From Dongia sedimenti (GTDB taxonomy: Bacteria > Pseudomonadota > Alphaproteobacteria > Dongiales > Dongiaceae), in NCBI GenBank assembly GCA_030715195.1, contig JAUYVI010000001.1, positions 248,001 to 312,000 on the forward strand: DNA of 64,000 nt. Direction: 5' to 3'. The position numbers were made by a program, and so were the translations under genes. Below are positions 34,058 through 42,591 of the stretch, piece after piece; the stretch's first letter is position 1, and the number at the start of each line of letters is the position of its first letter. A model generated the notes under the pieces. The model was not told where the DNA came from, made no database searches, and saw only the letters and a program-made list of their open reading frames with translations.

Positions 34058-35626
34058 ATGCTCCAATTCTCGAAATTCAAGGTCACCATCATCCTCGGCA
34101 TCATCCTGCTGGGGATCATCTTTTCCGCGCCCAACCTGGTGCCGCGCGACAAGCTGGACAGCCTGCCCGGCTGGGTCCCGAAGACGGTGATCAGCCTCGG
34201 CCTCGACCTGCAGGGCGGCTCGCACCTGCTCTATGAGGTCGATACCTCGAAGTTCCTGAACGAGCGCCTGGATAGCGTCGTCAACGACATCCGCGACAAG
34301 CTGACCAAGGGCACGACCAAGTTCGGCTATCTCAATCTCGGCGCCGCCAATGGCGTGGTCTCGCTGACGCTGCGCGATCCGGGCCAGGCCGAGGCCGCGC
34401 GCCCGCTGCTGCAGCAGGCGACCACCGACATGGATCTCCAGATCGGCAGCGACGGCAAGGTCACCGCCCAATACACCGAGGAGACCCTGCGCCGCCTGAA
34501 GGCCCAGCTGATCGAGCAGTCGATCGAGGTCATCCGCAAGCGCATCGACCAGACCGGCACCAAGGAGCCGACCATCATCCGCCAGGGCGAGGACCGCATC
34601 GTGGTCCAGCTGCCCGGCGTCAAGGATCCGGAGCATATCAAGTCGATCATCGGCACCACCGCCAAGATGACCTTCCACATGGTCGACGAGGCGGCGGAGG
34701 TGAGCGGGCAGCCGTCGCCGACCGACATGGTCGTCAAGGTGCGCAACCCGAAGAGCGACGGCGCCGCCCAGCTGATCGTGCAGAAGGTGCCGCTGCTGCA
34801 GGGCCAGAACCTGACCGACGCGCAGCAGAGCTTCGAGGGCGGCGGCCAGCCGGTGGTCGCCTTCAAGTTCGACAGCATCGGCGCCAAGAAGTTCGGCCAG
34901 GCCACCGCGCAGAACGTCGGCAAGCGCTTCGCCATCGTGCTCGACAACGAGATCATCACCGCGCCGGTGATCAAGGACGCGATCCTCGGCGGCAGCGGCA
35001 TCATCAGCGGCAGCTTCACCGTGCAGAGCGCGTCCGACCTGGCGCTGCTGCTGCGCGCCGGCGCGCTGCCGGCCGACCTCACCGTGATCGAAGAGCGCAC
35101 GGTCGGCGCCGATCTCGGCGCGGATTCGATCGAGGCCGGCAAGAAGGCGTGCCTGATCGCGATCGTGCTGATCGTGGTGGCGATGTTCGCGCTCTACGGC
35201 CTATTCGGCCTGTTCGCCAACATCGCGCTGGTGCTGAACGCCATCCTGATCCTGGCCGGATTGAGCGCGCTCGGCGCCACGCTGACCTTTCCCGGCATCG
35301 CCGGCCTGGTGCTGACCCTCGGCATGGCGGTGGATGCCAACGTGCTGATCCTGGAGCGCGTGCGCGAGGAGATGCGCCACGGCCGCTCGCCGGTGACCGC
35401 CATGGAGGCGGGCTACCGCGAGGCCCAGGCCACCATCATCGATGCCAACGTGACGCACATCATCGCGACCCTGTTCCTGTTCGAGTTCGGCTCCGGCCCG
35501 ATCAAGGGTTTTGCGATCACGCTGCTGATCGGCGTCGTCACCTCCTTCTTCACCTCGGTCTACGTGACGCGGCTGATGACCTCGGTCTGGCTGCGCCGGT
35601 CGCGACCGAAGCTGCTGCCGCTCTGA
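34058..35626 (+). CDS. secD: Protein translocase subunit SecD
   Basis: 522 residues. First membrane helix, LGLDLQGGSHLLYEVD, a large periplasmic P1 region, then a five-helix bundle with GADLGADSIEAGKKAC and the conserved ALYGLFGLFANIALVLN and MAVDANVLILERVREE. It uses proton flow to complete protein export with SecF. Length and order are standard for alphaproteobacteria. Confidence 0.97.
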   Translation: MLQFSKFKVTIILGIILLGIIFSAPNLVPRDKLDSLPGWVPKTVISLGLDLQGGSHLLYEVDTSKFLNERLDSVVNDIRDKLTKGTTKFGYLNLGAANGVVSLTLRDPGQAEAARPLLQQATTDMDLQIGSDGKVTAQYTEETLRRLKAQLIEQSIEVIRKRIDQTGTKEPTIIRQGEDRIVVQLPGVKDPEHIKSIIGTTAKMTFHMVDEAAEVSGQPSPTDMVVKVRNPKSDGAAQLIVQKVPLLQGQNLTDAQQSFEGGGQPVVAFKFDSIGAKKFGQATAQNVGKRFAIVLDNEIITAPVIKDAILGGSGIISGSFTVQSASDLALLLRAGALPADLTVIEERTVGADLGADSIEAGKKACLIAIVLIVVAMFALYGLFGLFANIALVLNAILILAGLSALGATLTFPGIAGLVLTLGMAVDANVLILERVREEMRHGRSPVTAMEAGYREAQATIIDANVTHIIATLFLFEFGSGPIKGFAITLLIGVVTSFFTSVYVTRLMTSVWLRRSRPKLLPL

Positions 35627-35637
35627 AGGCCCGGATC

Positions 35638-36594
35638 ATGTACAAGCCCTTCCACCTCGTTCCGGCCGACACCAAGATCGACTTCATCCGCTTCCACAAG
35701 CCGGCCTTCATCCTCTCGGTGCTCATGGTGGTCGGCAGCATCGTGCTGATCTTTACCAAGGGCCTGAACTACGGCATCGACTTCGCCGGTGGCGTGCTGA
35801 TGGAAGTGCAGTCGAAGCAGGAGCAGGTGGTCGATCTGGGCGCCTTGCGCGGCAAGCTCGACGGGCTGGAGATCGGCGAGATCACGCTGCAGACCTTCGG
35901 CGCGCCCAACACGGTGCTGATCCGCATCCCGCAGCAGCAGGGCGGCGATGCAGCGACCCAGGCCGCCGTCGCCAAGCTGAAATCCACGCTCGGCGACCAG
36001 TGGGACTACCGCCGCACCGAGACCGTCGGCCCCAAGGTCGGCGCGGAGCTGAAGTCGAGCGCGATCTGGGCCTCGATCCTGGCCGGGCTCGGCATCATGG
36101 GCTACGTCTGGTTCCGCTATGAGTGGCAGTTCGGCGTGAACGCACTGCTGGCGCTGTTCCACGACTGCATCACCACGGTCGGCCTATTCTCGCTGACCGG
36201 CATGGAATTCAACCTGACGACTGTGGCGGCGGTGCTCACCATCGCCGGCTACTCCGTGAACGATACGGTCGTGATCTACGACCGCATCCGCTACGACATG
36301 CGGCGCTACAAGACCATGGCGCTGCCGGACCTGATCAATCTCGCCCTGAACTCGACCTTGAGCCGCACCACGGTCACCAGCGGCTTGACGCTGCTCTCGG
36401 TCCTGGCGCTGGCGCTGTTCGGCGGCGAGGTCATCCGCGGCTTCTCGATCGCCATGGTCTGGGGCATCGTGATCGGCACCTATTCGACGATCTGCGTCGC
36501 CTCGCCGCTGCTCCTCTACATGCATCTCCACCGCATCCGCGGCAAGGAAACGCCGGATAGAAAAACTGACAAGCCCGCCCAGCAGGGCGCCTGA
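35638..36594 (+). CDS. secF: Protein translocase subunit SecF
   Basis: 318 residues. N-terminal helix, then GLNYGIDFAGGVLMEVQ, a periplasmic P4-type domain and TVGPKVGAEL, with the conserved FNLTTVAAVLTIAGYSVNDT and VIYDRIRYDMRRY. It works with SecD. The ATG 35638 is 11 bases after the secD stop. The Mth938-like gene follows after 6 bases. Confidence 0.97.
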   Translation: MYKPFHLVPADTKIDFIRFHKPAFILSVLMVVGSIVLIFTKGLNYGIDFAGGVLMEVQSKQEQVVDLGALRGKLDGLEIGEITLQTFGAPNTVLIRIPQQQGGDAATQAAVAKLKSTLGDQWDYRRTETVGPKVGAELKSSAIWASILAGLGIMGYVWFRYEWQFGVNALLALFHDCITTVGLFSLTGMEFNLTTVAAVLTIAGYSVNDTVVIYDRIRYDMRRYKTMALPDLINLALNSTLSRTTVTSGLTLLSVLALALFGGEVIRGFSIAMVWGIVIGTYSTICVASPLLLYMHLHRIRGKETPDRKTDKPAQQGA

Positions 36595-36600
36595 TCCGGA

Positions 36601-36981
36601 ATGGATCTGACCCCGCTCGTCCCGCAGGGCCGGCAGATCATCGAGAGTTACGGCGACGGAAAGTTCCGCGTCACCGGCGCCGTGCATCAGGGCTCGATCC
36701 TGGTCTTTCCCGACAAGACCGTCGCCTGGCCGGTCACCGAAAGCGCCGCCCTCACCGAGGATAGCCTCGCCAGCATCGCCGCCGCGGGCGATGCCGGCAC
36801 GATCGATCTGCTGCTGATCGGCTGCGGTCCCCGCATGACCCTGATCCCCGCCAAGCTCCGTGCCGCATTGCGCAGCCACGGCGTGGTCATCGAGCCGATG
36901 GACACGGGTGCGGCCGCCCGCACCTACAACGTGCTGGCCGCCGAAGGCCGCAAGGTCGGCGCCGCGCTGATCGCGGTCTGA
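36601..36981 (+). CDS. Mth938-like domain protein (DUF498, NDUFAF3-related)
   Basis: 126 residues. The fold shows QIIESYGDGKFRVTGAVHQG, then SILVFPDKTVAWP and LLLIGCGPRMTLIP, as in the Mth938/NDUFAF3 family. Human NDUFAF3 helps assemble complex I; bacterial homologues next to secDF are common in alphaproteobacteria but their role is not established. It ends the sec operon, with a terminator hairpin just beyond that serves the opposite strand. Confidence 0.88.
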   Translation: MDLTPLVPQGRQIIESYGDGKFRVTGAVHQGSILVFPDKTVAWPVTESAALTEDSLASIAAAGDAGTIDLLLIGCGPRMTLIPAKLRAALRSHGVVIEPMDTGAAARTYNVLAAEGRKVGAALIAV

Positions 36982-36990
36982 GCCCAAAAG

Positions 36991-37015
36991 AAAAGCGGCG
37001 CCTTTCGGCGCCGCT
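36991..37015 (-). terminator. Rho-independent terminator of the PuuD-like gene
   Basis: AGCGGCGCC-TTTC-GGCGCCGCT is a 9-bp perfect stem with a 4-base loop. On the minus strand it is followed by TTTTCTTTT, the T-tract expected after transcription of the gene at 37038-37613. On the plus strand no T-tract follows, so it serves mainly the minus-strand gene. Confidence 0.8.
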
Positions 37016-37037
37016 TCCGCAATCCGGTGGACCGAAC

Positions 37038-37613
37038 TCAGCCCATCTTCTGCATCACCATGCAATAGAGCATGGGGAGGGAGAGCATGGTGTTGGTGCG
37101 CGAGGCGAGCATCGCCACGCGCGCGGCGGCCTTCTTCGCATCCGCATCGACCGTCACGATGCCGAGCGCCTTCTTCTGGTTGGGCCAGATGATGCCCCAG
37201 ACGTTGGCCGCCATGATCAGTGCCAGCCACATGCCGATGCCGATCGTGACGAAGCCGCTCTGGAAGGTCAGCGCTTCCACGATGTAGCGATTGGCGCCGG
37301 CGGTGAGCAGGCCGAACAGCACGGTGGCGGCGGCGGCCCAGCGGAAAAAGAACAGGGCGGCCGGCGCGATGTGCTTGCCGACGGCGGGCTTCAGCTCGTC
37401 GGGGATCTTCGGCATGGTCGGGATCTGCACGAAGTTGAAGTAGTAGAGCAGGCCGATCCACAGGATCCCGAAGAAGACGTGGACCCAGCGCATGATGCCG
37501 GCCCAATAGGCCTCGCTGGCCAGATAGTCGGAATGCCGCAGGACCGCGACGATGATCGCCAACACCAGGCCGACGGCCAGGGTGCGATGCAGATTCTCAA
37601 GAACTTTTCCCAT
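37038..37613 (-). CDS. PuuD-like membrane protein (urate hydroxylase membrane domain)
   Basis: 191 residues with about five membrane helices, containing MRWVHVFFGILWIGLLYYFNF and PAALFFFRWAAAATVLFGLL and GIGMWLALIMAANVWGIIWPN. This is the membrane domain of PuuD-type urate oxidases, which in characterised cases carry a C-terminal cytochrome c; that part is absent here. The name is therefore tentative. It is divergent from the squalene-synthase-like gene. Confidence 0.75.
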   Translation of the reverse strand: MGKVLENLHRTLAVGLVLAIIVAVLRHSDYLASEAYWAGIMRWVHVFFGILWIGLLYYFNFVQIPTMPKIPDELKPAVGKHIAPAALFFFRWAAAATVLFGLLTAGANRYIVEALTFQSGFVTIGIGMWLALIMAANVWGIIWPNQKKALGIVTVDADAKKAAARVAMLASRTNTMLSLPMLYCMVMQKMG

Positions 37614-37755
37614 GTGACTCCCCCTTGAACAGCGCGTTCGGGCCGCCCGAAAGTGTCGCTGAGTCGGGCATGGCAGGCGCTCGCGGCATTCTACAGAATG
37701 GGGTAGTGGTGACAACGGGATTACAAGAATCCCCAAACGGATTAGGGCTTTAAGC

Positions 37756-38601
37756 TTGGACGAATCCGGCCTCGATTACTGCCTGCAGCAGCTGCGTCGC
37801 TTCGACCGCGACCGCTATCTGACCGTGGTTGCGGCGCCGCGGCAGGCGGCGGTTGATCTCGCCGTTGTCGGTGCCTTTAACCTGGAGATCGCGCTGGTCC
37901 GCGACTCGGTCAGCGAGCCGATGCTGGGCCGGATCCGCCTGCAATGGTGGCGCGAGGCCATCGCGGAGGTTTACGAAAGCCGTCCGCGCCGCCACGCCGT
38001 GCTCGAGAGCCTCGCCGCCTTGCAGGCGCGAAGCCCGCTCGGCCGGACGCATTTCGAGCGCATGATCGACGCCCGCGAGAGCGAACTCGACGCGGAGATT
38101 CCCGGCGACCTCCCAGCATTGGAGTCCTATGCCGACGCCACGTCCGGCGACCTGCTGCGCCTCGCCGCCGAGGCCGCCGGGCTCAATTCCGCATCCGGCG
38201 ATCTCGCCGCGCTCATCCGCCATGTCGGCATCGGCTTCGGCCTGGCCGGCATTGCGCGCGCCACGCTCCATCTCGCCCAACGCCGCCGCACCATGCTGCC
38301 GCTCAGTCTGCAGCAGAAGCACGCCGTCTCGCTCGACCTGCTCTATGAGCTGAAACCGCAGCCCGGATTGAACGCCGCCATCGCCGAGCTCGCCGCCGCC
38401 GCAGGCGATCACCTCGATGCCGCGAAACGCCTCGCGGCACCGCCGGCGCTGCTGCCGGCGCTGCGCATCGGCACGCTCGCCCGCGCCCATCTCGCGCGCC
38501 TCCGGCGGCACCGCCACGATCTCTTCGATCCGCGCAGCATCGCGCCTTCGCCGCGCGATATCTGGCGTCTCGCCGGCCGGCGCCTGATCGGTTCCTGGTA
38601 G
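37756..38601 (+). CDS. Squalene/phytoene synthase family protein (NDUFAF6-like)
   Basis: 281 residues from a TTG start. The family fold shows LVRDSVSEPMLGRIRLQWWREAI and DDLPALESYADATSGDLLRL-like region, but the Asp-rich DxxxD motifs needed for prenyl coupling are weak. It therefore more probably belongs to the NDUFAF6-like branch, linked in mitochondria to complex I assembly, than to carotenoid or hopanoid synthesis. Its neighbours secF and the Mth938-like gene (NDUFAF3-related) fit that. Confidence 0.7.
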   Translation: MDESGLDYCLQQLRRFDRDRYLTVVAAPRQAAVDLAVVGAFNLEIALVRDSVSEPMLGRIRLQWWREAIAEVYESRPRRHAVLESLAALQARSPLGRTHFERMIDARESELDAEIPGDLPALESYADATSGDLLRLAAEAAGLNSASGDLAALIRHVGIGFGLAGIARATLHLAQRRRTMLPLSLQQKHAVSLDLLYELKPQPGLNAAIAELAAAAGDHLDAAKRLAAPPALLPALRIGTLARAHLARLRRHRHDLFDPRSIAPSPRDIWRLAGRRLIGSW

Positions 38602-38604
38602 ACC

Positions 38605-39918
38605 TTAGTTGGCGGCGCCCACGGTCGGCGACGCGGAGAAGGCCGCCGCGGCATCGATGCGGCCCCAGCCGAACTTCGGGTCCTTCTTCGGCGCCCCGAG
38701 ATCGGTGGCGCTCGTTTCCATGATACGCCGGATATCGACGGACGTGAGCTTAGGATCGGCCGAGAGCAGGATGGCGGCGAGGCCGGTCACGTAACCGGTC
38801 GCCATCGAGGTGCCGGTGAAGTAGTCATAGGCGCTGGCGCCGGGTTCGCGCCCCGGCTTCGCCGCCAGCACGGCCACGCCGGGCGCGGCGACCGCAATGT
38901 AATCGCCCTGGTTCGCGCCGCTGAACAGCCTGTCCTTGTCGTCGGTCGCGGTCACCGCGATCACGCCGCGCTGGGCCGCGGGATAGACCGGCGGCGCATC
39001 GGGACCGGCATTGCCGGCCGCCGCGATCACGATCACGCCGGTCAGCACCGCCTGCTCGGTCGCCATCCGCACCAGCGGATCGTTCGGTCCGCCGATGCTC
39101 ATGTTGATGATCCGCGCCTTGCGGTCGAGCGCGCTCGAGATTCCTTGCGAGACATGAAAGGAATCCGAGGTCGATGCCCCGGTCTTCGGATCCGCCTCGG
39201 TGAAGGCGCGGATTGCGATCAGGTTGGCCGCCGGCGCCAGACCCTTCACCTTGCCCGAACCGGCGATGATGCTGGCGATCGCCGTGCCGTGGGTTTCCGG
39301 CGGCGGCGTCTCCTTCGCATCCACCAGGTCGATCAGGGTCACCTTGTCGTGGTTCAGCGATTCATGGGTTCGTGCGACGCCGCTGTCGATCAGCGCCACG
39401 GTGATGCCCTGGCCGCGCGCCGCCAAGGGCAGGGATTCGGCGCGGATCCGGGTCAGCGCATATTGCTTGCTCACCGCACCGCTGGAATCGTCGAGGCTCT
39501 GATAGCTAAAATCCGGCTGCACCCAGAGCGCCCGCCCGTCGGCGGCGGCCCGTGGCAGCATCGTATCGACATTGCCGCCGGCCGGGATCCGCATCAGGAA
39601 CACGCGCAGCCGCAGGCCGGAAAGCTCGTACTGCCGCTCGATGGTGAGGTTCAGCGATTCCGCGAAGGCGCTGCTGGTCGCGTCCGGCGTACCCGGCCGG
39701 AACACCGCGACCAGCAAATCCGGCGCATGCGGCGCATTGTCGTTCGACGGACCGCCCGGCGGTCCGCCGAGACCGGGCAGTTCATCGCCGATGACGGGGG
39801 TGCTGGGCAGCCGCGGCGCCATGCCCGGTGTCGGATCGCTGGTGCGCGGCTGCGCCAGCGATCCGCCTGCGCTCAGCCCGAGCACGATGGCCGCCATCAG
39901 CAGCAGGCCCAACCGCAT
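38605..39918 (-). CDS. S8 family serine peptidase (subtilase) with propeptide-like N-terminus
   Basis: 437 residues. Signal peptide, a Pro-rich region, an I9-type propeptide-like module (LLVAVFRPGTP ... LRVFLMRIP), then the catalytic domain with Asp in TVALIDSGVARTH, His in THGTAIASIIAG and Ser in FTGTSMATGYV (about residues 178, 210, 371), and the oxyanion Asn in AAAGNAG. ATG 39954 would add 12 residues; 39918 gives a cleaner signal peptide. It is the third gene after the sigma and anti-sigma genes. Confidence 0.88.
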   Translation of the reverse strand: MRLGLLLMAAIVLGLSAGGSLAQPRTSDPTPGMAPRLPSTPVIGDELPGLGGPPGGPSNDNAPHAPDLLVAVFRPGTPDATSSAFAESLNLTIERQYELSGLRLRVFLMRIPAGGNVDTMLPRAAADGRALWVQPDFSYQSLDDSSGAVSKQYALTRIRAESLPLAARGQGITVALIDSGVARTHESLNHDKVTLIDLVDAKETPPPETHGTAIASIIAGSGKVKGLAPAANLIAIRAFTEADPKTGASTSDSFHVSQGISSALDRKARIINMSIGGPNDPLVRMATEQAVLTGVIVIAAAGNAGPDAPPVYPAAQRGVIAVTATDDKDRLFSGANQGDYIAVAAPGVAVLAAKPGREPGASAYDYFTGTSMATGYVTGLAAILLSADPKLTSVDIRRIMETSATDLGAPKKDPKFGWGRIDAAAAFSASPTVGAAN

Positions 39919-39957
39919 CCCAATGGACCTCGGGAGGATCGGCGCGCCGCACATCGC

Positions 39958-40644
39958 TCAGGAACCTTGCTCGACGCCGGCCACCAGGTCGGCATGGCCG
40001 CGCAACACCGTCATGGCCGCGTGGGCGTCGGCGTCCTTCTGCAGGGCGATCACGAAAGCGCCGTCCGGCATCGGTCCCTTGATCACGGTGGCGTCGAGAT
40101 CGGAGAGCAGCATGGTGATGGCGCTCAGTTTCGCGTCCGGCTGGAACTGCACGATCAACTGCGGCCCGGCTGCCGCCTCGGGTGCGGACGCCGTCTGATA
40201 GACCTGGTCTTCGGGCGCTCCGGCCAGCTTCAGCAGCGCAGCGCTCTCCGCCACGATCACCAGGCAGGCCGCGACCATGGCGAAGCGCAGCGCCGGCGTC
40301 GGCGTGAAGCCGAACAGCCGCGCGAAGAAACCCGGCGCCCGGTCGGCCGGGTCGCGGGCCAGCGGCGGCAGCTGCCGCACGCCGTCGAGCTGGCCGATCA
40401 TCTTGTTCAGAAGATCGGGGCTGGGCTCGCCCAGGGTCTTCACGCTCTCCACCGAGACCTGCTTCTCCCGGCGGACCAGCTGGAGCTCCGCTTGCAGCCG
40501 CGGATTGGCGCCGAGCTTGCGCTCGATCGCAGCGCTCTCGGCCGCCGTGGTCTTGCCGCCGGCATACCAGGGCAGCAGCTCCAGCACGTCCTCGTCGCTC
40601 AAGGCGATCTCGGCCGGTGGAGACTTTGCGGTCGGTTTCGTCAT
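39958..40644 (-). CDS. Anti-sigma factor with propeptide-like outer domain
   Basis: 228 residues. The N-terminal cytoplasmic region contains LSDEDVLELLPWYAGGKTTA, the usual anti-sigma binding helix arrangement without a full zinc site. A single membrane helix lies near residue 120-140 (ALRFAMVAACLVIVAESAAL). The periplasmic C-terminal 70 residues (LIVQFQPDAKLSAITMLLSD ... GPMPDGAFVIAL) look like the I9-type module of the subtilase downstream. It overlaps the sigma gene by 4 bases. Confidence 0.8.
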   Translation of the reverse strand: MTKPTAKSPPAEIALSDEDVLELLPWYAGGKTTAAESAAIERKLGANPRLQAELQLVRREKQVSVESVKTLGEPSPDLLNKMIGQLDGVRQLPPLARDPADRAPGFFARLFGFTPTPALRFAMVAACLVIVAESAALLKLAGAPEDQVYQTASAPEAAAGPQLIVQFQPDAKLSAITMLLSDLDATVIKGPMPDGAFVIALQKDADAHAAMTVLRGHADLVAGVEQGS

Positions 40645-41231
40645 GCCACCATCCCCTCGACGCCGGATTTCTCGAGCAGCACCTTCAGCCGTTGCCGCGC
40701 ATAGAACATCCGCGTCTTCACCGTGTTGGCGGGCAGGTCCAGCGCATCGGCGATCTCCTGGACCGAGAATTCCTGGTAATAGGCGAGATGCAGAATTTCG
40801 CGATGCTCGAACGAAAGCTGCTCCATCAGTCCGGCGAGCAGCCGGCTCATGTCGCCGGTCATCGCGTTCTCGTCCGGGGTCGGCGCTCCGTCCTCGATGG
40901 TGTTGGCCTGCTCCTCGTCGAGCGCGCTCTCGCGCCGCTTCCGCAGCCGGCTGACCGCCCGGTGATGCGCGATCGAGAATACCCAGGTATTCACCGACGA
41001 GCGGCCCTCGAACCGCGCGGCCTGGCGCCAGACTTCCATCATGGTCTCGTTGAGGACGTCTTCCACCATGTCGCGCTCCCGCACCAGCTTCATCAGATAG
41101 CCGAAGAGCGGCCGTTGCAGGCGGCGGTAGAGCTCGGCGAAGGCGTTGCGGTCCCCGGCGGCGACACGCTGCAGCAGCGCGACCTCGGCGGAGCCGTCAC
41201 CGCTTTTCCCCCGCGATCCGGCCATCTTCAT
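40641..41231 (-). CDS. ECF-type RNA polymerase sigma factor
   Basis: 196 residues with sigma2 (AFAELYRRLQRPLFGYLMK ... VNTWVFSIAHHRAVSRLRK) and sigma4 (LSFEHREILHLAYYQEFSV ... LPANTVKTRMFYARQRL) domains. It is translated before, and overlaps, the anti-sigma gene. Such trios respond to envelope stress. A possible start at ATG 41225 has an equally good ribosome site. Confidence 0.93.
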   Translation of the reverse strand: MKMAGSRGKSGDGSAEVALLQRVAAGDRNAFAELYRRLQRPLFGYLMKLVRERDMVEDVLNETMMEVWRQAARFEGRSSVNTWVFSIAHHRAVSRLRKRRESALDEEQANTIEDGAPTPDENAMTGDMSRLLAGLMEQLSFEHREILHLAYYQEFSVQEIADALDLPANTVKTRMFYARQRLKVLLEKSGVEGMVA

Positions 41232-41506
41232 CCTGTCTGTCGCCCGAACCGGCGCTCCGGTTCCGGAAAATGGCCGCTTTGCCGGATTTTCGTCATAAAT
41301 CCCTGAAACCCCTGGTCAGCCGGGTGCATTGTTGGTTATGGACGCCGGGTTGCGCTTGCCCCCGCCCGGACACCAGCGGAAGCTAACCGAGGCGAGGGGG
41401 CCTTGTCCATTTAAGCCCCAGTGATTGCGGTCACGGAACCGGCTTGCCGCGATGGCGGGCATCGGTTAATGACCCCCAACCGAGTGCCGCCCTCCGGAGC
41501 CGTCCC

Positions 41507-42478
41507 ATGGCCACTGTCGTCAACTGCGCCGCCTATGAGAATGGCCGCCGGGTCACCGATCTCGACATCAACGATCCGGAGCAGATGAAGCCCAAGGCCG
41601 GGCGGGTGATCTGGATCGGCCTGCACGAGCCGACCCAGGACGTTCTGATCAAGCTGCAGGGCTATTTCGGCCTGCACGACCTGGCGGTCGAGGACGCCTA
41701 TCGCGCCCACCAGCGCCCCAAGCTCGAGGTCTACGGCGAAACCCTGTTCATCGTGATGAAGACCGGCCAGTTCGTCGGCGAGCATGTCGCCATGGGCGAG
41801 ACCTGCTTCTTCGTCGGCAAGGGTTACGTGATCTCGGTCCGCCACGGCCCCTCGATGGGCTATGCCGATGTCCGCGCCCGCTGCGAGAACGCGCCGGAGA
41901 AGCTGAAGAAGGGCGAGGACTTCATCGTCTACGCCCTGATGGATTTCATCGTCGACCGTTACTTCCCGATCATCGACCATCTGGAAGAGCTGCTCGAAGA
42001 CTTGGAGGAGCGCGTCTTCGCCGGCAAGGAAGAGCGGGACGCCCTCGAGGAGATCGCCGAATTGCGCCGCGACCTGCTGGAGATGCGCCACGCCGTGGCG
42101 CCCTTGCCGGAAATCTGCCAGCGCCTGATGCGCTACGACGTGCCGATCATCGACGCCAATACCCATCCCTATTTCCGCGACGTCTATGACCACAGCCACA
42201 TCATGCTGGAGCGGATCGACAGCCTGCGCGAAATGGTGAAGACGGTCGTGGAATCGAAGATGCTGCTGAACGCGATGCGGCAGAACGAGGTGATGAAGAA
42301 GCTGGCGGCCTGGGCCGCCATGCTGGCGGTCCCCACCGCCATCGCCGGCATCTACGGCATGAACTTCGACAACATGCCGGAGCTGCACTGGCAATACGGC
42401 TACTTCACCACGCTCGTCGTCATCGTCAGCGTGTGCGGTTGGCTGTTCTGGCGCTTCAAGAAGGCCGGGTGGCTGTAG
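41507..42478 (+). CDS. corA: Magnesium/cobalt transporter CorA-like
   Basis: 323 residues. Cytoplasmic N-domain, long helices (YFPIIDHLEELLEDLEERVF), and the two C-terminal membrane helices joined by the selectivity loop GIYGMNFDNMPELHWQYGY, which has the defining GMN motif. ATG 41507 follows a Cys/Gly-poor upstream region; a start at 41444 would add 21 residues of low quality. It is divergent from the sigma operon. Confidence 0.93.
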   Translation: MATVVNCAAYENGRRVTDLDINDPEQMKPKAGRVIWIGLHEPTQDVLIKLQGYFGLHDLAVEDAYRAHQRPKLEVYGETLFIVMKTGQFVGEHVAMGETCFFVGKGYVISVRHGPSMGYADVRARCENAPEKLKKGEDFIVYALMDFIVDRYFPIIDHLEELLEDLEERVFAGKEERDALEEIAELRRDLLEMRHAVAPLPEICQRLMRYDVPIIDANTHPYFRDVYDHSHIMLERIDSLREMVKTVVESKMLLNAMRQNEVMKKLAAWAAMLAVPTAIAGIYGMNFDNMPELHWQYGYFTTLVVIVSVCGWLFWRFKKAGWL

Positions 42479-42591
42479 CGCGGTGGAGCGCTGGGTCTTG
42501 GAGGCGGGGGCAACGCCCAGATCAATCTGATTGCCGAGGCGAAACTCTCGGCCTCGAGAAGCATTTCTCTCCAAACCCCAGGAGATTCCCC

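Noticed and set aside
36991..37015. Terminator for the yajC-secDF operon
   Set aside because: The T-tract lies on the minus-strand side, so it terminates the PuuD-like gene; plus-strand use is secondary at most.
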